A stretch of 64,000 nucleotides of DNA from CAYNRE01 sp964399535 (GCA_964399535.1 CAYNRE010000046.1:1-64000), one strand, 5' to 3'. Counted from the stretch's first letter, positions 53,490-63,167 are shown. Program-made: numbers and translations. Notes: generated by a model from the letters alone, not told the origin.

Positions 53490-54461
53490 ATGGCTCAAGA
53501 CTATTACCAGACGCTGGGCGTGGATCGCGGCGCCTCGCAGGCCGACATTCAAAAGGCTTATCGCACGCTGGCGCGGAAGTATCATCCCGACCTGAACCCC
53601 GACGATAAGACGGCCAAACAGAAGTTTCAGGAGGTCCAGAACGCCTTCGACGTACTGAACGACCCCGCCAAGCGCGAGCTATACGACCGCTACGGGGCCT
53701 CGTTCGAGCAGATGGGCGGGGGCGGTCCCAGGCCAAGCGGGGGAGGCGGCGCCTGGCCCGGCGAAGGAAGCTTTCAGTACGGCGGTTCGCCCGAGGATTT
53801 TGCCTCGGCCTTTGGCTCGCGGTTTGGCGGCGATACGGCCGGCGGTTTCGCCGACCTGTTTTCTCAATTCAAGCGAGCTGCCCAGGGGGGCAAGGAGGGC
53901 CGCGGCAACCGGGCCCGCGGTCACGACGTTTCCTACGAACTGCATGTGCCGCTGGCCACGGCCGTATCGGGCGGCAGCGCCCAGGTACAGGTCCGCCGCG
54001 CCTCGGGCAAAACCGAGACGCTGGAGATCAAGATTCCCACCGGAATCGACGACGGGCAAACCATTCGGCTCCGCGGCCAGGGAGAGCCTTCGCTGGGCAA
54101 GGGCGCTCCCGGCGACCTGTTGATCACCATCCGCGTCGACCCGCACCCCAGCTTCCAGCGCAAGGAAGACAACCTGCACGTGCGCGTGCCGGTTACCCTG
54201 GCCGAGGCGGCCCTGGGCGCCAAGATCGAAATTCCCACGCCGCGCGGCCGCGTTTCGCTGAGCGTTCCGCCGGGCACCTCGAGCGGCACGAAGCTGCGCG
54301 TTCGCGGCCAAGGGGTCGCCGCGCCGACGCGTCCGGCGGGCGACTTGTATGCCGAGATTCAGGTGGTGCTTCCCAAGCAGCTCGACGCCGAGAGCCAGCA
54401 GGCCATTCGCCGCATCGACGAGCGCTATCCACTCGACCCGCGGCGCGATTTGCACTGGTAG
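53490..54461 (+). CDS. DnaJ-class chaperone without zinc finger (CbpA/Hsp40 type II)
   Basis: 323-aa co-chaperone that stimulates DnaK ATPase. J domain at 4-68 with HPD at 32-34 (RKYHPDLNP); Gly/Phe-rich linker about 76-150; C-terminal substrate-binding beta domains with IKIPTGIDDGQTIRLRGQG and GDLLITIRVDPHPSFQRKEDNL, VSLSVPPGTSSGTKLRVRGQG. The four CxxCxGxG zinc modules of true DnaJ are absent. ATG 53490 begins MAQDYYQTLGV, the normal start. Genes rnpA and yidD follow. Confidence 0.93.
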   Translation: MAQDYYQTLGVDRGASQADIQKAYRTLARKYHPDLNPDDKTAKQKFQEVQNAFDVLNDPAKRELYDRYGASFEQMGGGGPRPSGGGGAWPGEGSFQYGGSPEDFASAFGSRFGGDTAGGFADLFSQFKRAAQGGKEGRGNRARGHDVSYELHVPLATAVSGGSAQVQVRRASGKTETLEIKIPTGIDDGQTIRLRGQGEPSLGKGAPGDLLITIRVDPHPSFQRKEDNLHVRVPVTLAEAALGAKIEIPTPRGRVSLSVPPGTSSGTKLRVRGQGVAAPTRPAGDLYAEIQVVLPKQLDAESQQAIRRIDERYPLDPRRDLHW

Positions 54462-54573
54462 CTTCGCGTGAGCGGCGGCGCAAAGTGCGCACCGCGACGG
54501 GGGGCCTGCCGCTGTCCAAGGCGATTCCGGCGTGGTTCAACCCGGCTCGAGCGACGACCCGCGATTGCCCGAG

Positions 54574-54969
54574 ATGCCCGCCGCCTCGGGACCCCTCGCC
54601 CCGCGCCGGGTCGGCTACCGCTTGCGGCCCGAACAGCGCATTCGTACGCGCGGCGAGTTCGATCGCATCTTCGGCGGCCGCAATTCCGCGGCCGATGGTG
54701 TGTTGCTCGTCTTCGCCCAGGCCAATCGGCTCGGGCAAACCCGGCTCGGGCTGTCGGTCTCGCGCCGGGTGGGGCCGGCCGTAGCGCGAAACCGCTGGAA
54801 ACGCCTGATTCGCGAGGCCTTCCGCCTGGTGCGGTGCGAGCTACCGCAGGGCATAGACCTGGTGGTGGTGCCCCGCGCCAGCCGGCCCCCGACTCTCCGG
54901 GTGGTCGAGCAGTCGCTGATTCGCCTGACCCGCAAGCTCGCCCGACGCAGCCTAGGAGCGGGGCCATGA
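54574..54969 (+). CDS. rnpA: ribonuclease P protein component
   Basis: About 131 aa. Protein cofactor of RNase P, which removes 5' leaders from pre-tRNAs. The signature LSVSRRVGPAVARNRWKRLIREAFR (RNR block) is clear, with RLRPEQRIRTRGEFDRIF at the N-terminus. ATG 54574 is preferred to GTG 54532 because the extra 14 residues are not conserved; neither has a good ribosome-binding site. The stop overlaps the yidD ATG in ATGA. Usually rpmH lies directly upstream, but here a DnaJ-like gene does, with no room for rpmH. Confidence 0.93.
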   Translation: MPAASGPLAPRRVGYRLRPEQRIRTRGEFDRIFGGRNSAADGVLLVFAQANRLGQTRLGLSVSRRVGPAVARNRWKRLIREAFRLVRCELPQGIDLVVVPRASRPPTLRVVEQSLIRLTRKLARRSLGAGP

Positions 54970-55199
54970 AGACCGCCTGGATCACCGGGCTGCCCGCGGC
55001 GCTGCTCATCGGCCTGGTGCGGGTTTACCAGTGGACGCTCAGCCCGGTCTTGGGGCGCCACTGTCGGTTCGAGCCCTCGTGCAGCCAGTATTTCATTCTG
55101 GCGGTGCGCAAGTACGGCGCCGTCCGCGGGTCGCTCAAGGGCCTGGCCCGGATCGGCCGCTGCCATCCCTGGCACCCCGGTGGTTACGACCCACCCTGA
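54966..55199 (+). CDS. yidD: membrane protein insertion efficiency factor YidD
   Basis: 77-aa protein implicated in insertion of membrane proteins together with YidC. Conserved features: amphipathic start, YQWTLSPVLGRHCRFEPSCSQYF with the paired cysteines, and RIGRCHPWHPGGYDPP at the end. The ATGA overlap with rnpA indicates translational coupling, the standard arrangement. yidC itself is not in the window. Confidence 0.95.
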   Translation: MKTAWITGLPAALLIGLVRVYQWTLSPVLGRHCRFEPSCSQYFILAVRKYGAVRGSLKGLARIGRCHPWHPGGYDPP

Positions 55200-55506
55200 T
55201 TGGGCTAAGGCACTGGCCGGCTCGGGCGATGCGAAGGGGGGCTCTGCCCTCGCAAAGGCTACCGGCAGCCTAGGGGCTTTCGCCCGTCACCTAATTTGCG
55301 CAGGCCGCCGGAGCTTCCGCGCGGGGCCTAACTTATCTTGACCCGTTCGGCCTGCTCGACCTATCGTCTGGCCGCGCAGATCGGCGGCCGTTCTCATCTC
55401 CCGGGGGGCAACCCGGCACTTGCGGGGCACCGCGCGTTGGCGAAGGCCGCAGGCCATCGGTCCGATTCCGATCGCGCTCATCTTTCTAGTCGAGGCACAG
55501 CAGGCC
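55200..55506. other. 307-nt intergenic region, nothing recognised
   Basis: Between yidD and the FlgI-like lipoprotein gene. The open frame from 55420 is a continuation upstream of the chosen start. No hairpin, promoter or gene that I could support. Confidence 0.4.
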
Positions 55507-57363
55507 ATGAACATCCCAGGCCGATTGGGGTTGGCTTTGATACTCGCACTCGCCGGATGCTCGGGCGCCAGTGTGCGTTCGCAAAGCCCCGAGGAGCTGC
55601 TTAGCGAAGACGCCGGTCCGCCCGGCTTTGTCGGCGACCTGGCCTCGGCCGCCGGCATGCACGCCGTCAAGGTAGAGTCGGTTGCCCTGGTCACCAATCT
55701 GAACGCCACGGGTAGCGACCCACCACCGTCGTTCGAGCGGGCCGCCATTCTGAGCGAGATGCAGGTGCGCGGAGTCGATAACCCCAATCGGCTGCTGGCC
55801 TCGGGCACCGCCTCGGTGGCGCTGACCATCGGATACCTGCGCCCTGGCATTGAAAAGGGAGATCACTTCGACATCGAGCTGCGGATTCCCAGCCGGAGCG
55901 AAACCACGAGCCTGCGCGGCGGTTGGCTCATGGAAACCCGGCTCAAAGAGCTGGGCAGCGTGAATCAACAGCTACGCGAGGGCACGCTGTGGGCCATTGG
56001 CCATGGCCCGGTGCTGGTCGACCCGGCGGCCACCGAAGGCGTGGCCCTGGGGCGCGGCCGGGTCCTGGGCGGGGGCGTTGCCCTGCGCAGCCGCTCGCTG
56101 GGCCTGGTGCTCAAGCCCGACCACCAGTCGGTGCCCAAGAGCTCGCTGGTGGGGCGGGCCGTGAACCAGCGGTTTTTCACCTTTGTTTCCGGCCTGAAAC
56201 AAGGGGTGGCCAAGCCCCTGAACGACGAGTACATCGAGTTGCGGATTCATCCGCAGTACAAACATAACATCGCCCGCTACATGCAGGTGGTGCGGGCGAT
56301 TCCGCTCCGCGAAACTCCGGCCGAGCGGCTCGATCGCTTGCAAGTGCTTGAGAAGCAATTGCTCGATCCGGCCACGGCCGACACGGCCGCGATACGCCTG
56401 GAGGCGATTGGCAAAGAAGGGGTCGCCGTGCTCGAGCGCGGCATCGAGTCGTCCGACCCCTTGGTGCGTTTCCACGCGGCCGAGGCGCTGGCTTACCTGG
56501 ACCAGCCCACGGCATCCGAGCCGCTCAAACTGGCGGCCCGCGATGAGCCGGCCTTTCGGTCGTTTGCCCTGACGGCGCTGAGCGCCATTCGCGACTATTC
56601 GGCCTACGATGCCCTGCGCGAGCTGTTGGCCAGCCCCAGCGCCGAGACTCGGTACGGGGCGTTTCGCGCGCTTTGGGCCATGAACAGCGAGGACCCGTTC
56701 ATTCGCGGGCAGTTGGTCAACGACCAGTTCCACTACCACCACCTGGACGTGCCGGGCCCTCCCATGGTCCACATTACGCACAACGTACGGCCCGAGCTGG
56801 TACTGTTCGGACAACCGCCGCCGCTGGAGTCTCCGTTGTTGCTCGAGGGAGGCAGCGAGCTCATGGTCCGTTCGACCGACGACGGCCAGTTGTCGGTCAC
56901 TCGTTTCCGCTTGGGCGAAGACGAACGGCAGTTACTGGTGCCCAACGACTGGGATGCCCTGATCGGGGCCCTGGGCGAGCTGGGGGCCAACTATCCCGAC
57001 GTGGTCCAGATGCTGCAGCAGGCCAAGCAGAAGCACCTGCTCGCCTGCCGGCTCGAGGTCGATGCCGTGCCCGAAGCCGGCCGAACCTACCTGGTCCGTG
57101 GCCCCGGCCTGCCCTCGGACACCGACCCGGAGGAGTTGGCCGACCACGGCAGCGATACGCCCGAGGAGGGGCCCGAGGTCGACTCCGAAATGGCTCGCAG
57201 CGGGGTGACCATGGCCAACCCCAACTCCGACCTGTTTCCCAAGGCCAAGAGACTGGCCCGAAAATCGGCCGACCAGCACCAGGCCCGGGCTGAACGGGAC
57301 GAGGAAACCGAGGAAAAAAAGGGCGGTCCGCTTCGCCGGGCGGTTGGTAGAATGAGGCAGTAG
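55507..57363 (+). CDS. FlgI-like lipoprotein with HEAT repeats
   Basis: 618-aa predicted lipoprotein: LALILALAGC gives a lipobox with Cys18. Residues about 40-275 resemble the flagellar basal-body P-ring protein FlgI (KGDHFDIELRIPSRSETTSLRGGWLMETRL), with a HEAT-like domain at about 300-400 (SDPLVRFHAAEALAYLDQPTAS) and a C-terminal charged tail. No flagellar gene is near, so it may be a surface protein that reuses the P-ring fold rather than a P-ring subunit. ATG 55507 is chosen because it begins the lipoprotein signal; the frame is open to 55420. Confidence 0.78.
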   Translation: MNIPGRLGLALILALAGCSGASVRSQSPEELLSEDAGPPGFVGDLASAAGMHAVKVESVALVTNLNATGSDPPPSFERAAILSEMQVRGVDNPNRLLASGTASVALTIGYLRPGIEKGDHFDIELRIPSRSETTSLRGGWLMETRLKELGSVNQQLREGTLWAIGHGPVLVDPAATEGVALGRGRVLGGGVALRSRSLGLVLKPDHQSVPKSSLVGRAVNQRFFTFVSGLKQGVAKPLNDEYIELRIHPQYKHNIARYMQVVRAIPLRETPAERLDRLQVLEKQLLDPATADTAAIRLEAIGKEGVAVLERGIESSDPLVRFHAAEALAYLDQPTASEPLKLAARDEPAFRSFALTALSAIRDYSAYDALRELLASPSAETRYGAFRALWAMNSEDPFIRGQLVNDQFHYHHLDVPGPPMVHITHNVRPELVLFGQPPPLESPLLLEGGSELMVRSTDDGQLSVTRFRLGEDERQLLVPNDWDALIGALGELGANYPDVVQMLQQAKQKHLLACRLEVDAVPEAGRTYLVRGPGLPSDTDPEELADHGSDTPEEGPEVDSEMARSGVTMANPNSDLFPKAKRLARKSADQHQARAERDEETEEKKGGPLRRAVGRMRQ

Positions 57364-57616
57364 GCAGGCCCCTTCCAAGCCACTTAGGTGGCCTTGGCCG
57401 GGGGTAAAGCGAACCTAGGCGAGGCGGCGCAAGTCGTTTCCCGCCAGCGAGCTGCGGCTAGATTTTCCGGCGTTGGCCTGGCCTAGTCAGGGCGGGCCAG
57501 GGGGGGCCCTGGCGGAAGCTTCCCGGGCTGCCGCCGAGAGCGCCCCCAGGGAGCGGGGAGCCGCCTTGGGCGAGGTCGCCCCCACCCGCGCAACCACGTT
57601 TTCACTCGGCACTCTG

Positions 57617-60600
57617 ATGCTCAAGGCCCTGGAACTTGTCGGCTTCAAGAGCTTCGCCGACCGGACTCGGTTCGAGTTCCCGCCGGGCATCAGCGTGGTG
57701 GTCGGCCCCAACGGGTCGGGCAAGTCGAACGTGGTCGATGCCCTGAAATGGGTGCTCGGCGAGCAGAACGCGCGCAGCCTGCGCGGTCGGGAAATGGCCG
57801 ACGTCATCTTCAACGGTTCAGCCTCGCGAACGCCGCTGAACGCGGCCGAGACCACGCTTACGTTCGACAACTCGCAGGGGCTGCTCCCCATCGACACGCC
57901 CGAGGTGCATATCACGCGGCGGGTGTATCGAAGCGGGGAGGGGGAGTACCTGATCAATCGCCAGCCCTGCCGGCTGCGCGATATTCGCGAGCTGTTCTCC
58001 GGCACGGGCATCGCCACCGAAGCCTATAGCGTGATCGAGCAGGGTAAAGTCGATGTGCTCTTGCAGTCGTCGCCCCGCGATCGGCGATTGATCTTCGAAG
58101 AGGCGGCCGGCATCAGCCGCTTCAAGGCCAAGAAGATCGAATGCTTGCGCCGCCTGGAACGCGTGGAACAAAACCTGGTCCGGCTCTCCGACATTGTCGA
58201 AGAGGTCGATCACCAGTTGCGCAGCCTGCGTCGCCAGGCCGCCAAGGCCCAGCGCTACCAGGAATTGGCCGAGCGGCTCAAGTCGTTGCGCACCCAGTTG
58301 GCCCGGGTCGACTGGTGGGAGTTGGGCGGCAAGCTGCATCAGTTTGAAACCAGGGCCGGGTTGCTGGTCGAACAAGAGCGAGCGGCTTCGGCCCAAGCCA
58401 CGGCCTTCGACGCCCAGGCACTGGAACTCGACGCCGAGGTGGGCCGGCTGAACGAGGCCCTGGCCTTGTTGGCCGCCCGCGGAGCCGAGAATCGTGAACA
58501 GATTGCTTCGGCCGAAGCCACGATCGATCACGAGCGACAGCGAGGCCAGGATCTTGAGCAGGAGATTGGCCGGCACCAGCGCCACCTGTTGGCCTTGAAC
58601 GTTCGGGCTGGCGATCTGGAGCAGCAGCTTGCCGCCACCGAGACGGCGCTGGCGGTCGCCGCCCAGGGATGCCAGGCGACGCGCACCGCCTGGGCCAGCG
58701 AGGAACGCGCGCTCGCGGAGCTGGTCGCACGTTGCGATGCCCTGCGGGCCGAAGACCAACGGGCACGCCAGGCGGTTGTCGATGCCCGGGCGGCGTTGGC
58801 GGCGCTGGAGCGACAGGCCAGCGCGCTGGAGTCGGAGGAAACTTCCGCCCAGTCGGCCGAGGCACGGTGCCAGTTGCGCGGGGCCGAATCGGACCAGGCG
58901 CTGCGCGTTTGCGCGGAAGAGGCCCTGCAGCTCGCCCGGCTGCAGGCCGAAGCCGATGAGCGCCGGGCCGTGGCCGCCGACAACCTGGCCGAAGCCGAGA
59001 TTCAGCTCAGTCAGCTTCAGGCCGAGCAGACGCTAGTTCACGACCAACGCGACCAACTGCGGCAGCAGCATCGCGGCAAGGTGGAACGCGCCGCGCTGCT
59101 TGAGGAACTCGAGCAGCGCTGGGAAGGGCTGGGGGCCGGTGTGAAAGAGGTATTGGTGCGGGCCAAGGCCGCTCAAGAGGGGCCGTTTTGCCAGGTGCGC
59201 GGGCTCGTGGCCGACCTGTTGCAAGTCCAGCTCGAGGCGGCGCCGCTCGTCGATCTGGCTCTGGGCGACGCAGCTCAGCACCTGGTCGTGGCGCCCGGCC
59301 AGGCGTTTCAAGAGCTGTTGGCCGCGGGCCGGATGCGACTGCCCGGCCGGGTATCGTTCCTGCCGCTCGATTGGCTCGACCCGCAAACGGCCGGCGATCC
59401 GCCCGCCAATCTAGACGGCCTCCCCGGCGTGATTGCCCGGGCCGACCGCGTCGTCGAGACCGCCGAGGAATTTCGGCCGCTGGTGCGGCGTCTCTTGGGC
59501 CGGACCTGGTTGGTCGAGCGTCTGGAAGTGGCCTGGCAATTGGCCGCCGGCCCGGGGCGCGGACAATGGTTTGTAACCCGGTCTGGCGAAACGCTCTCGC
59601 CCGAGGGGGTGGTCACCATCGGCAGCCGGCAGGCCAGCCTGGGGCTGGTTTCCCGCCGCAGCGAACTGCGGGCCCTCAGGGCCGAGGCGGCCGAAATCGA
59701 AACTCGGGTTGCCGAGGCCGACGGGGTGCTGACGGGCCTGGTGCGACAGATCGACTCGCAGCGCCGTCACGTCGACGAGCGCCGCACCCAACTCCAGCGC
59801 GTGGATCAAGAGCGAACCGCGCTCGACGTGCGCGGCGAGGCCGTGGCCGCGCGACAGGCCCTGGCCCGCCAAGTGGCCGATTCGATCGCCGCGGAATCGC
59901 GGGCGGCGACCGAGCAATTGCAGGCGGCGCGGCTTCAATTGGCGCAGCTTCGCCAGCGGCTGGGTGCCGCCGAGGAAACGTTTGCCGCCTGTCAGGAGCA
60001 GGGCCAAGAGTTGAGCCGCCAGTTCGACGCGCTCGAGGCCCGGCGCGCCGCCCAGGCCCAGGCCAGCACGGCTACCCAGGTCGAGCTGGCCAAAAGCGAG
60101 GAGCGGTTGGCCAATCTCGAGACCCAACGCCGCCAACTGCAGGGAGATCAGCTCGAGCGCCAGCGGGCCCTGGTCGAGGCAGCACAGCAGTTGCACAAAG
60201 CGCGCGGCCGACTGGCCGAGGCCGAGGCCAACGTGTTGGCCGCCGAATCGCTCTTGGCGGAACTTTACCTGCGCAAAGAGAGCCTGGCCTGCGAGGCAGC
60301 CGAACGCGAGCAGGATCGCCACCGCTTGCGGGACCAGCGCCTGGTTCGCACCGACCAGGCCCAGCGGATGCGGACCGAGGCCCGCCGGCTGGCCGATGAG
60401 CTCCACGCCCTGGAGCTAGCGGCCAGCGAGTTGCGGCTGCAGCGCGAGGCGCTGGTCGCCCGGCTGCGGGAAGACTACGGCCTGGACCTGGAATCGCTGG
60501 CGGCAGCGGGCGGCGCGCGGCCGCCGGCCGCCGAGGGAACGGCGGACGAAAGTTCCGCCGCGGCGGGCCAAGAGGAGGCACGCGAGCCGTGCGACCAGCC

Positions 60601-61378
60601 CGCCAGCGCCGAACCGGGCGCCGCGGTTCCACCGGCCGGCGAGTTAACCGCCGAGCAGCGGGCCGAAATCGAGCGCGAAGTGGCCGAACTGCGGCAGAAG
60701 CTCAATCAACTGGGGCACGTCAACCTCGACGCCCTCGACGAGCTGGCCGAGCTGGAAACCAGGCACGCCAGCCTGGTGGATCAACTGCGCGATTTAACCT
60801 CGGCCAAGAACTCGCTGGAACAGATCATCAACCGCATCAATGCCGATAGCCGCCGGCTGTTTACCGAGACCTTTGAAACCGTCCGTGGCCATTTCCAAGA
60901 GCTGTTCCGCAAATTGTTTGGCGGCGGCCAGGCCGATGTGCTGCTCGACGAAGGGGTCGATATCCTTGAGAGCGGTATCGAGATCGTCGCCCGGCCGCCC
61001 GGCAAGGAACCGCGAAATATTTCCCTGTTGAGCGGTGGCGAGAAAACGCTCACCTGCGTGGCGCTGCTCTTGGCTGTGTTCCGCAGCCGACCCAGCCCAT
61101 TTTGCGTGCTCGACGAAGTCGACGCCGCCCTCGACGAGGCCAACATCGAGCGGTTTACCGGGGTGCTCCGCGAATTCCTGGCCTGGACCCAGTTTGTCAT
61201 CGTTACCCACTCGAAAAAGACCATGACCTCGGCCAATACCCTGTACGGCGTGACCATGCAGGAGTCGGGCGTGTCGAAGCGGGTTTCGGTCCGTTTCGAG
61301 GATGTGAGCGAGAACGGCGAAATCCGGCTTAACCCGTCCAGTGGTTCGGGCACCTCCGACGACCATCAGGCGGCCTGA
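57617..61378 (+). CDS. smc: chromosome segregation protein SMC
   Basis: 1253-aa ABC-type ATPase that organises and segregates chromosomes as the core of condensin with ScpA and ScpB. N-terminal head with Walker A GPNGSGKSN at 30-38; long coiled coils rich in Ala, Glu, Leu, Arg, Gln; hinge around residues 520-660 (GLVADLLQVQLEAAPLVDLALGDAA); C-terminal head with signature LLSGGEKTL near 1137-1145 and Walker B CVLDEVDAAL near 1163. A Pro/Ala/Glu-rich insert (about 965-1010) in the C-terminal coil is unusual. ATG 57617 begins MLKALELVGFKSF, the classical start; the open frame from 57473 is not conserved. scpA and scpB are not adjacent. Confidence 0.95.
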   Translation: MLKALELVGFKSFADRTRFEFPPGISVVVGPNGSGKSNVVDALKWVLGEQNARSLRGREMADVIFNGSASRTPLNAAETTLTFDNSQGLLPIDTPEVHITRRVYRSGEGEYLINRQPCRLRDIRELFSGTGIATEAYSVIEQGKVDVLLQSSPRDRRLIFEEAAGISRFKAKKIECLRRLERVEQNLVRLSDIVEEVDHQLRSLRRQAAKAQRYQELAERLKSLRTQLARVDWWELGGKLHQFETRAGLLVEQERAASAQATAFDAQALELDAEVGRLNEALALLAARGAENREQIASAEATIDHERQRGQDLEQEIGRHQRHLLALNVRAGDLEQQLAATETALAVAAQGCQATRTAWASEERALAELVARCDALRAEDQRARQAVVDARAALAALERQASALESEETSAQSAEARCQLRGAESDQALRVCAEEALQLARLQAEADERRAVAADNLAEAEIQLSQLQAEQTLVHDQRDQLRQQHRGKVERAALLEELEQRWEGLGAGVKEVLVRAKAAQEGPFCQVRGLVADLLQVQLEAAPLVDLALGDAAQHLVVAPGQAFQELLAAGRMRLPGRVSFLPLDWLDPQTAGDPPANLDGLPGVIARADRVVETAEEFRPLVRRLLGRTWLVERLEVAWQLAAGPGRGQWFVTRSGETLSPEGVVTIGSRQASLGLVSRRSELRALRAEAAEIETRVAEADGVLTGLVRQIDSQRRHVDERRTQLQRVDQERTALDVRGEAVAARQALARQVADSIAAESRAATEQLQAARLQLAQLRQRLGAAEETFAACQEQGQELSRQFDALEARRAAQAQASTATQVELAKSEERLANLETQRRQLQGDQLERQRALVEAAQQLHKARGRLAEAEANVLAAESLLAELYLRKESLACEAAEREQDRHRLRDQRLVRTDQAQRMRTEARRLADELHALELAASELRLQREALVARLREDYGLDLESLAAAGGARPPAAEGTADESSAAAGQEEAREPCDQPASAEPGAAVPPAGELTAEQRAEIEREVAELRQKLNQLGHVNLDALDELAELETRHASLVDQLRDLTSAKNSLEQIINRINADSRRLFTETFETVRGHFQELFRKLFGGGQADVLLDEGVDILESGIEIVARPPGKEPRNISLLSGGEKTLTCVALLLAVFRSRPSPFCVLDEVDAALDEANIERFTGVLREFLAWTQFVIVTHSKKTMTSANTLYGVTMQESGVSKRVSVRFEDVSENGEIRLNPSSGSGTSDDHQAA

Positions 61379-62594
61379 GGCATCTCCCGGTTGTGGCTGA
61401 TCGGGCCAGGTCGTACTTCTTGGGGGGCCACCCCGCACCGGGGCCTTGGTCCCAGCCGGCGCGGCAACCTGGCCCGATAAACCAAGGTTTGCGGCCAGAC
61501 CGTTTTTCTAGGCGGTGCCACCGATCTTCGGTCGGTCGGCCTGCGTATCGCTAGTTGGGTGCCGCGGCTGCTTCCCCCACCGGCCGCTGCTTATCGGTAG
61601 GCACTCCCCCCGCGTTGGAATGGCTTCGCATGGCAGCGAGGCCGCGCGCGGCCGACGGAACCGGGATCCCGAGTTACCGGCAAAGTCGCCCCATTCCCCG
61701 GCAACGGCCTTCGGAGAGAAGGCGGTTGCCGGGGTCGGGTAGCCCGGAAAACCGCGAAACCGAGTTTTTCCGAAGTACCGTTTTTTCGGCTTGGAGAGGG
61801 TTTGCGGAGCCGTCCGTGCGGAAAATTCCGATTCTCCTTCGCGCTGGTTTCCCGGAAGTGCCGGGGGCCGGTGCCGCTTGCCGGCGCGATCCGGGCCACC
61901 CAACGGGCCCCGGAAGACCGGTCAACCGGCACATCCAATTCCCAAGGTGGTAATGGTTTAGGCGCCAAAGCAGGGTTCACGCCTAGGGCCGTTTCAGGGT
62001 GCCGCGTTCGCCACGACCGACGCGGACGTTACGACCACCCAAAGTTTCTAAAGTCGTTGCCCACGGCGAATCGAAACTAACTCTCGGAGGGCTCGCTCTG
62101 TAGTCCCAGTCTTCGGACTGAGTACGGACCGCGGAGAGGGCAACCCGGGGGGGAAGAAAAACACGCCTGACCGGCATCGCCGGTTGACCGTCGTCGGAGC
62201 TCGCCGAAGCCCCGACGGCCGGCCGTTTTTTCCCACCTCCCTCCGACTGTTCGCCGGTACCGCAACCGGAACGGACAGCGGCTCGCGACGAGAGCATCGC
62301 CCGACATCGATGCGCGCCGCCAGCTCGCTCTGTTCCAGCACGGTTGCGATTACCGGACCGACATGGAATCCCGGCGCGGGCCAGAGGGAACTGAGCCACA
62401 GCCAAGACTGAACCATGGAGATGCCCCGACCCAGTTGCTCCGACGGCGACCGGCACGACCCATAGCCGGCGATCAGGAGGCGCGAAGCGGTCGCGAGTCA
62501 CCCGAGCAAGGGGCAATCCAGCTCCGCCGACGGCCCGCCAGGCCCGATGCGGAGTCCCAACCCGAAACAAGCGAACGTTTTTGGAGAGCCTGCA
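61379..62594. other. 1.2-kb non-coding stretch with several hairpins
   Basis: No coding region that I trust on either strand. Structures seen: a perfect 12-bp inverted repeat ATCGGGCCAGGT (61400-61411) and ACCTGGCCCGAT (61467-61478) starting 22 nt after the smc stop; a 17-bp stem with one mismatch at 61696-61712 and 61718-61734 with a 5-nt loop; a UUCG tetraloop hairpin CAGTC-TTCG-GACTG at 62107-62120; a stem ACCGGC/GCCGGT at 62170-62184; and the palindrome ACGGCCGGCCGT followed by six T near 62214-62231. It does not match tmRNA, RNase P RNA, SRP RNA or 6S RNA as I know their conserved blocks. Confidence 0.5.
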
Positions 62595-63167
62595 ATGAAG
62601 GTCTTCACAACTGGACAGGTCGCCAAGATCTGTAAAGTGGCACCGCGCACGGTCAGCAAATGGTTTGACTCGGGCCGGCTGCGGGGCTACCGCATCCCGG
62701 GTTCGCAGGACCGCCGGATTCCTCGCGAATACCTGATCAAGTTCCTCAAGGAACATGGGATGCCGCTGGGCGATCTGGAAGACGAGGCAATGGCCAAAGT
62801 CTTGATCGTGGCCCAGGACCAGATCCTGGTCGAGAACCTGAAGCGCGAGCTGCCGCTCGAGCGGGCTTTCAAGGTCTCGACGGCGGCCAGCGGGTTTGAA
62901 GCCGGCATCCAGGCCGAGAGCTTCCATCCCGATGCGATCATCGTCGACTTCTCGATCGGTCGCGGCGAGGCCCTGCAGATTTGCCAGAATCTGCGCCGCA
63001 ACACCGAGTTCGCCGAGGTGATCCTGATTGCCCTCTTGCCCGACGACGGCGAATCGAACAGCTTCGATCGCTCGTCGATCAACGAAACGTTTAAGAAGCC
63101 GTTCGACGCCGCCCTGCTGGCCGAACGGTTGCGGACCCTGATCGGCTCGAAGAAGGAACTGGTTTAG
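62595..63167 (+). CDS. HTH (MerR/excisionase-like) protein with degenerate response-regulator receiver
   Basis: 190-aa protein. Residues 1-55: HTH_17/MerR-like DNA-binding domain (FTTGQVAKICKVAPRTVSKWFDSGRLRGYRIPG). Residues 67-188: receiver-like fold. The acceptor position is Asp118 (IIVDFSIG) and the KP motif is at 168-169 (FKKPFD), but the acidic pair at the end of strand 1 is replaced (VLIVAQDQ) and the strand-4 Thr/Ser is missing (ILIALLPDD), so phosphorylation is doubtful. Probably binds DNA and senses a partner or ligand by the pseudo-receiver. ATG 62595 follows GGAG with 8-nt spacing. A strong terminator lies 238 nt downstream. Confidence 0.85.
   Translation: MKVFTTGQVAKICKVAPRTVSKWFDSGRLRGYRIPGSQDRRIPREYLIKFLKEHGMPLGDLEDEAMAKVLIVAQDQILVENLKRELPLERAFKVSTAASGFEAGIQAESFHPDAIIVDFSIGRGEALQICQNLRRNTEFAEVILIALLPDDGESNSFDRSSINETFKKPFDAALLAERLRTLIGSKKELV

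Noticed and set aside
54574..55199. possible replication origin near rnpA-yidD
   Set aside because: No dnaA, rpmH or DnaA-box cluster seen nearby.
61983..62927. 314-codon minus-strand frame over the non-coding locus and HTH gene
   Set aside because: Runs antisense through the HTH gene and has no domain-like sequence.
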